Source: Methanobacteriota archaeon
Lineage (GTDB): Archaea; Thermoplasmatota; Poseidoniia; Poseidoniales; Poseidoniaceae
Length of the DNA: 38,297 nucleotides
NCBI GenBank assembly: GCA_002722695.1
Contig: PBMS01000026.1
Span: 9,754 to 48,050, forward strand
Direction of reading: 5' to 3'
The notes under the pieces are model-generated. The model saw only the letters and a list, made by a program, of their open reading frames with translations. It was not told the origin of the DNA and made no database searches. Positions 9,220 through 15,508 of the stretch are shown here, piece after piece; positions within the stretch are counted from its first letter, which is position 1; every line of letters starts with the position of its first letter. A program made the translations under genes and the position numbers.

Positions 9220-10113
9220 GTGCTGCCACGGCCCACTCCGCACCCGGCGTTTGGCGCAGTACGTCTCGCTGTGACGGCGTTTTTGGCTGTTCATGTGTTC
9301 ATTTCAGCCTGGCTCGTGGCCACCGTTGAAGGAGCGTACACCGAAGGCCGACCGGCACCCACCGAGGTGCATTCGCTGGTCGCCATCGACAAGGACCGCA
9401 CGATGATCGATGTTGAAATCAAGAAAGCCACGTCGTTTTTTCTCTACACGCTGATCCGGGACGGCGACGCCTCGGTTCCCGTGAACGAGAGCGGTGAGCA
9501 GGACGCCCCGCGGGCCAACAACGGTTCTGAAACGGCGCCGAGTGAATCGACTGAGGAGGAGCAGGAGCGAGCCTGGCTTGATCTGGGTCGTCAATCGGTT
9601 ATGGTCGCCTTGGTGGTGTTGGTTCTTAGTGAAGCGCTGATGCTCACCGGAATGAGGTGGCGCCACCATGTCCGCAGCCTGGCGTTCCTCTCAACACTCG
9701 TTGTCTTCTCTGTCGTTTTCCCAGCGTGCTACATGCTCGAATTGAGCGGCGGAGAGGACGAGGACGAAACCGCCACCAACACCCCCGGTGCTGAAATAGA
9801 AACGGTCTCCTTTGTCCACACCAATTCATCGTCCGACGTGTCGCTGGTTTGGTTGGGCCTTCAGTTGGACGCAGGGTTTTCAGGGTACGACCTGGGGTTG
9901 GTTGAGGAAGAGAATCGAACCACCGTTGCCGCTTCAATTCCAGAACCGGGCAGCGAGGATGCTTCGTCCTACATCGCCTTTGAGTCGACGTTTCAGATTC
10001 AACTCGGACAAAATCTCGACTCCCTGTTGATCTTGCCGCTCGTGTGGTACATGTTGCCCGCACCGAACCTTCGAGGCCCGTCAGAGACGGACCTTCTGAA
10101 CGAAGAGGAATGA
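9220..10113 (+). CDS. Uncharacterised membrane protein (GTG start)
   Basis: 297-aa ORF with several hydrophobic helices (LAVTAFLAVHVFISAWLVATV, VMVALVVLVLSEALML, LAFLSTLVVFSVVFPACYM); no family recognised. Confidence 0.65.
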   Translation: MLPRPTPHPAFGAVRLAVTAFLAVHVFISAWLVATVEGAYTEGRPAPTEVHSLVAIDKDRTMIDVEIKKATSFFLYTLIRDGDASVPVNESGEQDAPRANNGSETAPSESTEEEQERAWLDLGRQSVMVALVVLVLSEALMLTGMRWRHHVRSLAFLSTLVVFSVVFPACYMLELSGGEDEDETATNTPGAEIETVSFVHTNSSSDVSLVWLGLQLDAGFSGYDLGLVEEENRTTVAASIPEPGSEDASSYIAFESTFQIQLGQNLDSLLILPLVWYMLPAPNLRGPSETDLLNEEE

Positions 10114-10115
10114 GG

Positions 10116-10190
10116 TGGCGCCCACTCCGGGAATTGAACCCGGGTCGCAGGAATGACAATCCTGCATGATAACCTCTACACCAAGCGGGC
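10116..10190 (-). tRNA. tRNA-Asp(GTC), CCA encoded
   Basis: Reverse complement GCCCGCT..GTGTAGAGGTTATCAT.CAGGATTGTCATTCCTG.CGACC.CGGGTTCAATTCCCGG.AGTGGGC.G.CCA; 7-bp acceptor stem, 5-bp anticodon stem with loop TTGTCAT, TTCAATT T-loop. Confidence 0.95.
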
Positions 10191-10218
10191 AGTTGCAACT
10201 CTCCCGGGGCGCAACCGC

Positions 10219-10225
10219 TATTTAA
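10219..10225. promoter_or_regulatory. TATA-like box (TATTTAA / reverse CTTAAATA), possibly bidirectional
   Basis: gcTATTTAAGc lies about 23 nt upstream of the ATG at 10245 (+) and about 30 nt upstream of the tRNA-Asp 5' end at 10190 (-). Confidence 0.5.
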
Positions 10226-10244
10226 GCCGCGCCATGTCGGTGAA

Positions 10245-11552
10245 ATGGGTGCTGTCATGGCGAAAGGAAAAACATCCGCAGAAAAGGCACGGGACGACCA
10301 ACAACAATCCCAACTCGACAACCTACTCGGAGGGGCTTTTGGAGATATTGGGGCCCTTGAACAACCGGCTGCTGTGGAAACCCCGCCCGCCGAGGAATCG
10401 AATGGGAGCGAGGCCCCTGCACCCAACAAACCGCCTTCAGGCCCCCCTAAAGGCCCCCCCGGTGGCCCACCTTCTGGCCCTCCATCCAAACCACCCTCAG
10501 GTCCCCCCAGCGGGCCCCCTCCTTCCGGCCCTCCGTCCAAACCATCCCGGGGTCCACCCTCCGGTCCTCCCAGTGCCCTGTCATCAACCCCGCCCGTGGA
10601 AGAACCAGCGCCCGAAGAGGCGCCACCCGTCGAGGAAGAACCAGCGCCCGAAGAGGAACCAGCACCCGTCGAGGAAGAACCAGCACCTGAAGAAAAACCA
10701 GCACCCGTCAAGGAAGAACCAGCACCTGAAGAGGAACCAGCACCTGAAGAGACGCAGGTTGCAGAAGAGGTCCCGGAACCAGCATCGGCTGAGGTCGACC
10801 AAGCGACGCTTGATTTACTCGCCGAGAAAGAGGCTGAGCTGGAACGCCTCCACATGGAAAATGCGCGTTTGCGCCAATCCGTGGTGGGCGCGACGGAAGT
10901 CATCGAAGAACTCGAGGAGCCGCCCATGCCACCGATGGTTGAGGACAACATCGTCATTCCTCCGTACATCGTTTCTGACTTCGTGCGACTGGGCCGACAA
11001 CTGGATCGTGAACATCTCGTTCGCGCAACCATGGGGTCGCTGGCCATGATTCATCCCGAACAGCCAGGACTGATGATCTCGACCAAACACATGGTGACTC
11101 TCCCCCGGATGAACGAGCGTTCATTGTGCGCTGCTCCCCTTGGGTCAACCTCGCCCCGAGGCGCCCCCACCGACTGGCACGTGCTCGAAGTGGTGCTCGC
11201 GTCGGTGGCCATGGTCACCGGCGGTCCGGCGGCCGTCATCCACATGCACGGCCCGCACACCACGGCAGCAAGCTGCGAGAAGGATCTGATTCTCTTGAAC
11301 CCAATCGATGAGATCGGAAAGCAGCACATTGGCAAGATCATCATCGTCGACCCGGACCCCGATCACCCAGAGGACTATCTTCGACAAGTCGCTGAGGCTC
11401 TAAATCAGGGCGGCATGCGCTGCGTGGTTGTTCGAGGAAACGGCGCCTACGCCGTGGGTGCTGATTTTGATCAAGCATGGGCCAACGCTGCCATGGTTGA
11501 GCACAGCATGCACATTCACCTTCTCGCCCGTCAGGCGAACCTCAAACTTTGA
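10245..11552 (+). CDS. Class II aldolase/adducin-like domain protein with a long Pro-rich and Pro/Glu-rich N-terminal region
   Basis: N-terminus has SGPPSKPPSGPP and EEPAPEEEPAPV repeats followed by a possible coiled coil; C-terminal half has DWHVLEVVLASVAMVTGGPAAVIHMHGPHTTAAS and CVVVRGNGAYAVGADFDQAWANAAMVEHSMHIHLLA, resembling class II aldolase. The start could also be 10257. Confidence 0.75.
   Translation: MGAVMAKGKTSAEKARDDQQQSQLDNLLGGAFGDIGALEQPAAVETPPAEESNGSEAPAPNKPPSGPPKGPPGGPPSGPPSKPPSGPPSGPPPSGPPSKPSRGPPSGPPSALSSTPPVEEPAPEEAPPVEEEPAPEEEPAPVEEEPAPEEKPAPVKEEPAPEEEPAPEETQVAEEVPEPASAEVDQATLDLLAEKEAELERLHMENARLRQSVVGATEVIEELEEPPMPPMVEDNIVIPPYIVSDFVRLGRQLDREHLVRATMGSLAMIHPEQPGLMISTKHMVTLPRMNERSLCAAPLGSTSPRGAPTDWHVLEVVLASVAMVTGGPAAVIHMHGPHTTAASCEKDLILLNPIDEIGKQHIGKIIIVDPDPDHPEDYLRQVAEALNQGGMRCVVVRGNGAYAVGADFDQAWANAAMVEHSMHIHLLARQANLKL
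10603..10752 (+). repeat. Tandem coding repeat encoding EEPAPEEEPAPV-type units
   Basis: Repeated gaagaaccagcacccgaagaggaaccagcacccgtc-like units inside the CDS. Confidence 0.75.
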
Positions 11553-11655
11553 GTTCTTCATATACGCTGGGAAGCGTTGTGTGTTGGAATTGAGTGAGAT
11601 GCCCCTGCACATCGAAGACCGTCCCGTACACGCCGCTCTCGGCGCTTCGTTCGCG

Positions 11656-11664
11656 TCTTTATTA
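11656..11664 (+). promoter_or_regulatory. Candidate TATA box for the ubiquitin-like gene
   Basis: tctttattag about 40 nt upstream of ATG 11701 in a 148-nt intergenic region. Confidence 0.35.
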
Positions 11665-11700
11665 GGGGTGGAAACATCCTTCTCCAAAAGGTGAACAACC

Positions 11701-12135
11701 ATGCAAAAAGAACAGAAGTTTGACGTAGAAATTGCCGATGCATCTGGACACTCCATCGTCCAGATGTCACAGAACGAAATCGCCGACAAGGCCAGCCAGA
11801 CCCAGGGCTCCTGGGTGTTCGTGAACGACCAACTCGTCAGCGCTGCTGACGTTGCCAACATGGACTTGGAAGCAGGAAGCCGCATCCGTTTGATGCCCGG
11901 ACTCGTTGGCGGTCAAGACGCACCGACTTTCGTGGTCGAAATCGCCGACCCCACCGGCCACACTGAAGCCGTGATGACTCAAGCCGCTCTCGCCGACAAG
12001 GCCAGCCAAACCCAAGGCTCTTGGGTGTTCGTGAACGACCAACTCGTCAGCGCCGCTGACGTTGCCAACATGGACTTGGAAGCGGGAAGTCGCATCCGAC
12101 TGATGCCCGGACTCGTTGGTGGCAGCGTCTGCTGA
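11701..12135 (+). CDS. Tandem (two-unit) ubiquitin-like beta-grasp protein with a Gly-Gly at the end of each unit
   Basis: Unit 1 FDVEIADASGHSIVQMSQNEIADKASQTQGSWVFVNDQLVSAADVANMDLEAGSRIRLMPGLVGG; unit 2 FVVEIADPTGHTEAVMTQAALADKASQTQGSWVFVNDQLVSAADVANMDLEAGSRIRLMPGLVGG + SVC tail. The C-terminal part aligns by eye with ubiquitin [35 protein letters not shown]. Confidence 0.72.
   Translation: MQKEQKFDVEIADASGHSIVQMSQNEIADKASQTQGSWVFVNDQLVSAADVANMDLEAGSRIRLMPGLVGGQDAPTFVVEIADPTGHTEAVMTQAALADKASQTQGSWVFVNDQLVSAADVANMDLEAGSRIRLMPGLVGGSVC
11782..11913 (+). repeat. Direct repeat copy 1 of a 132-bp near-identical block (ADKAS...LVGG)
   Basis: Encodes the same 44 aa as 11992-12123; by eye the nucleotide differences are synonymous. 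Confidence 0.9.
11992..12123 (+). repeat. Direct repeat copy 2 of a 132-bp near-identical block (ADKAS...LVGG)
   Basis: See copy 1. Confidence 0.9.
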
Positions 12136-12141
12136 AGACGC

Positions 12142-12345
12142 ATGTCGCTGCGCTGGTCACCGCACGAAGAGGAGTTCCTGGTCGAACATCTTGAGCTCGG
12201 TCACGACCTCGAATGGATTGCAGCGGTCTTGGATCGCACGATGACGGAGGCGGCCGTAAAGGTGGTTGAGCTGTACCAAGACGGAACGGTCATGATCATG
12301 GCCGGCCGTACCTACGATGCACAGATTCGACGGAACGGCGAATGA
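12142..12345 (+). CDS. Small SANT/Myb-like helix-turn-helix protein
   Basis: 67 aa MSLRWSPHEEEFLVEHLELGHDLEWIAAVLDRTMTEAAVKVVELYQDG; begins 6 nt after the ubiquitin-like gene. Confidence 0.6.
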   Translation: MSLRWSPHEEEFLVEHLELGHDLEWIAAVLDRTMTEAAVKVVELYQDGTVMIMAGRTYDAQIRRNGE

Positions 12346-12385
12346 ACAGTTTAAAGCGGGGTGCGAAGTCGCGAAAATCGGAGAG

Positions 12386-12541
12386 ATGACAATGGTCGAA
12401 CTCGTTGATTACAAGTGCGCCAACTGCGGGAACCTCGAATCGTTCCACCGAGAGCGAAACGGCATCAGTTGCAAAGCCTGCGGCTCTCGCATCTTCATGA
12501 AACTCCGCCGTCACGGCACCAAGCGCCTGAACGCAGAGTGA
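12386..12541 (+). CDS. rpo12: DNA-directed RNA polymerase subunit Rpo12 (RpoP)
   Basis: MTMVELVDYKCANCGNLESFHRERNGISCKACGSRIFMKLRRHGTKRLNAE; CxxC..CxxCGSRI zinc ribbon typical of RpoP. Confidence 0.82.
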   Translation: MTMVELVDYKCANCGNLESFHRERNGISCKACGSRIFMKLRRHGTKRLNAE

Positions 12542-12589
12542 ATCAACGCACTCGCAGAGTTCAAAGACCATCGTCCGAACCTCACCGAC

Positions 12590-13744
12590 ATGACCGTTTG
12601 GCTTGAGCAGCACAAGCCCGAGCTCTTTGACGAACTGCTCACATCAACACAGGTCATTGACGCCCTGAAACAACTCGCGTTGCAGGCCAACCCCCCTCAC
12701 CTGCTTCTCTCGGGTCCTTCGGGTTGCGGAAAAACCGCTGCACTCCATCTCGTTTGTCGGCAGGTCCTCGGCCCGTCTTGGCGCGCAACCACGCACGTTC
12801 TCCAAGCGCGAGACCTTGACAAAACGTCAGGCGCCATGGCCAAGTTCGAGGCCTTCTTGCGCCCGGAGGGCGCTGGCTCGGAGGACACGCTTGCGGGACG
12901 GACCAGCCTCGACGCCTTTGACCACAACATCAGTGCCTCAGCGGGCCGTTCCCCACCACCCGCCGGCGAGGAATCCCCTGCTCCATCATCGGGAAGTTTT
13001 GCCGCCGTATCTCGAATCATCATCATCGAAGACGCCGACTACCTGGGTCATGCGCGCCAGTCCTACCTGCGAAGAATGATGGAGGAGAGCAGCCGCAGCG
13101 CTCGATTCATCTTCACCACCCACACGCCCTCTCGCATTATCGAGGCGTTGAGAAGCCGAACACAGCACGTTCGCATGCCATCGCTGACGCGCATCATGAT
13201 CGAGCAGCGTCTGGAAAGCATTGCTCATGCCGAGGAACTCCGGCCTGCACAAGGTGTGTTGGGCGACATCGCCCACGTTGCCTCCGGGAATCTACGAAAG
13301 GCCATTTTCACCTTCCAGCTTCTCGCATTTCGCGATCTCCTTGACGATCGAAAAAACATCCAATTGTTGATGGCCAACAGCAGCCGACGGGAGGTACAAG
13401 TGGTCCTTGAGGAAGCGCTTCGGGGGCGCGTTCACGAATGGAAGTGGGAGCGTCAAGGTGAGAAAAACACGCGGGTGCTCAAAGGTGCCATGGGGGCCTT
13501 GGACCACATGATGGCGACGCACGACCTTGATGGGCGAAGCGTCATCGACCGCCTGCACCACTTCTTGGTTGCCGGACGAACGCACTACCCTGATGCGATG
13601 CTAGCGGATTTGTTGGAAGCTGTTTCGGGATGCGACACAAAACTCCAGCGGTCTGCACAAGAACGAATTCAACTTGAGGAACTGCTTCACAGGGTTTCAG
13701 AAATTGGACATCGTCATCTTCGCACTCCGACGCAAGCGTCATGA
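12590..13744 (+). CDS. Divergent RFC small-subunit-like clamp-loader AAA+ ATPase
   Basis: WLEQHKPELFDELLTSTQVIDALKQLA, Walker A LLLSGPSGCGKTAALH, Walker B-like IIIIEDADYL, FIFTTHTPSRIIEALRSRTQHVRM, SGNLRKAIFTFQ. Confidence 0.8.
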   Translation: MTVWLEQHKPELFDELLTSTQVIDALKQLALQANPPHLLLSGPSGCGKTAALHLVCRQVLGPSWRATTHVLQARDLDKTSGAMAKFEAFLRPEGAGSEDTLAGRTSLDAFDHNISASAGRSPPPAGEESPAPSSGSFAAVSRIIIIEDADYLGHARQSYLRRMMEESSRSARFIFTTHTPSRIIEALRSRTQHVRMPSLTRIMIEQRLESIAHAEELRPAQGVLGDIAHVASGNLRKAIFTFQLLAFRDLLDDRKNIQLLMANSSRREVQVVLEEALRGRVHEWKWERQGEKNTRVLKGAMGALDHMMATHDLDGRSVIDRLHHFLVAGRTHYPDAMLADLLEAVSGCDTKLQRSAQERIQLEELLHRVSEIGHRHLRTPTQAS

Positions 13745-13767
13745 AAGGGTGCTTCTCAGGAACGGTT

Positions 13768-13844
13768 GGGCGTGTAGCACAGCTGGATAATGCACCGGCC
13801 TCCTAAGCCGGAGATCGCGGGTTCGAATCCTGCCACGCCCGCCA
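13768..13844 (+). tRNA. tRNA-Arg(CCT), CCA encoded
   Basis: GGGCGTG.TA.GCACAGCTGGATAATGC.ACCGGCCTCCTAAGCCGG.AGATC.GCGGGTTCGAATCCTGC.CACGCCC.G.CCA; anticodon loop CTCCTAA. Confidence 0.95.
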
Positions 13845-13896
13845 TATTCTGGACAAGAGCCATAATCAAGGCCATCCACCCAATCACGGGGATGGC

Positions 13897-15414
13897 ATGG
13901 CCGACGATGCAGGTGAGCCGGCGAGCGCGCTTCCCGATCCGTACGGCCACGGGTTCGCTCGGACTGAAAATCCAGTCGAGCGGACGGTGGAAAAATGGCA
14001 GCAGCAAGAACGGCTCCGCATGCGTTTTGGCCGAGTTGCCCGCCATCCAGCTACGATGCTTGTTCGTCTGTTCCTCGGTGCCAGCGTCGCTGTGGTGGCC
14101 TTGCTGTCGGTCATCGTACCGTCCGTCGCCCCGCCTCATCCTGGCTGGGTGGTGCTGTTTTGGCTGCTTCCACTGATTCTCATCGCTTTGCCAGCACTTA
14201 TGGCCGGTGAAGCGATGTGGCAATCCATCCAAGCCCGCATATCGCTTCGAGAAATTGACGAGGACGCCTCAGGTGGAAAACTGTCGTTGCGTTCGCAACC
14301 GGGCATGGACCGTATCCTGGAGGGGCTTACCGACGTACGTCGCCACAACACGGTGAACAGCCTTTTGGCTACGAGCGCCGTTTTCCTCCTTGGTCTGGGA
14401 ACGGTTATTCGCCAAGACTCCCTTGTCTGGAACCTCTCGTTCCTCGTCTCGATGACGCTCGGCTTTGCGCACTCGTTCCACTCGTTCTTCACGTCGGATG
14501 TGGTTCGTCAGCAGGGCGACAACATGCCCTGCCTGGTCCATCACGCACCCACGCATCACCCCACGCAGTTGGGTTCCATCCTTGGCGAACTCATCGTTCT
14601 CCACCTCGACCCTGATCTGTACCTCGACTGGCGAGCATGGTTGGAGGACTTTCGTGCGAGCATTCTCCCCGGCTACGACAAAGATCAATCGTGGGAACGT
14701 GTCCTCTACATCTTGCATCTCCATGCAAAAAACGATTTGAGCGACAGCACCGCCATGGGCGAATTGACCGAATTTATTCGTCCCGACGCCATCAAGGGCG
14801 TTCTGCTCGATGAAGAGGCCAAATTCAACTGGCGCACCCTTCAACGGCTCCTCGCTCACGCCCGTGTTTGGCAACCCAGTGCGTTCCGTTTGCTGGAACG
14901 CTTGCAACTCGACCTTCTCTCGGGCAACCCCGACATGCTCCGCTCCCCCTGGCGAATGGACGTTGCGCTGGATCCCGAATGCGACGAAGGCACCGGGCAC
15001 CTTTTCATTGCCCTCAACAATCAAACGTTCAACCAAGCGGTGGCTCGCATCGAAGTCGTCTGCCCTGGTGGAGAGCCGTTTGCACGCGACCATCGATTTG
15101 AACTCCAAGCCTGCCCCCCGCCTCGTCAAGCGGTTGAGCTCAACACAGATGGGGAAGACGACGCTCTCGACTGGGTTCCGAGGTACCTCCAACAAGGCGT
15201 GGTTCTCTGGCTTGGCGTTGCGTGGCCGGAGAAAGAAATCGGTGAGCGGTACGTTCAGGTTATTCTCAGAGACGAGGAGGGCGTGGTCATTGAGTCTCGA
15301 GTTTTGAGAACGATTGTTGAACGAAAATCCAGTTTCCAAACGCGTACGAAAAACCAGCAGTTGGAACGAGCTCGCGCATGGGCAACACGCCCACTTCCTA
15401 AAGTCCAATTGTAG
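13897..15414 (+). CDS. Uncharacterised membrane-associated protein (505 aa)
   Basis: Four hydrophobic helices in the N-terminal third (TMLVRLFLGASVAVVALLSVIV, WVVLFWLLPLILIALPALMAGE, LLATSAVFLLGLGTVI, NLSFLVSMTLGFAHSFHSF) and a soluble C-terminus; no family recognised. Confidence 0.7.
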   Translation: MADDAGEPASALPDPYGHGFARTENPVERTVEKWQQQERLRMRFGRVARHPATMLVRLFLGASVAVVALLSVIVPSVAPPHPGWVVLFWLLPLILIALPALMAGEAMWQSIQARISLREIDEDASGGKLSLRSQPGMDRILEGLTDVRRHNTVNSLLATSAVFLLGLGTVIRQDSLVWNLSFLVSMTLGFAHSFHSFFTSDVVRQQGDNMPCLVHHAPTHHPTQLGSILGELIVLHLDPDLYLDWRAWLEDFRASILPGYDKDQSWERVLYILHLHAKNDLSDSTAMGELTEFIRPDAIKGVLLDEEAKFNWRTLQRLLAHARVWQPSAFRLLERLQLDLLSGNPDMLRSPWRMDVALDPECDEGTGHLFIALNNQTFNQAVARIEVVCPGGEPFARDHRFELQACPPPRQAVELNTDGEDDALDWVPRYLQQGVVLWLGVAWPEKEIGERYVQVILRDEEGVVIESRVLRTIVERKSSFQTRTKNQQLERARAWATRPLPKVQL

Positions 15415-15508
15415 CGCAGTTGGCTGAACAAGGACCCGTTTTCGCTTGTGGTTCAAGCGCGCACCTTATGTCGGTCCTCTGTCTCGCTGGACATGAGGGA
15501 GTTCCAAC

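Noticed and set aside
10436-10755. Possible CRISPR or minisatellite array
   Set aside because: Repeats are in frame and encode SGPPSKPP/EEPAPEEE low-complexity protein; no conserved repeat/spacer structure.
9644-11047. 467-aa - strand ORF rich in Ser/Gly
   Set aside because: Antisense of the Pro-rich/PAPEE repeats and crosses the tRNA-Asp gene; no plausible protein.
13756-14232. 158-aa - strand ORF across the tRNA-Arg
   Set aside because: Overlaps a clear tRNA; no homology evident.
14269-15456. 395-aa - strand ORF
   Set aside because: Antisense to the 505-aa membrane protein whose TM pattern is convincing; the antisense translation has no domain.
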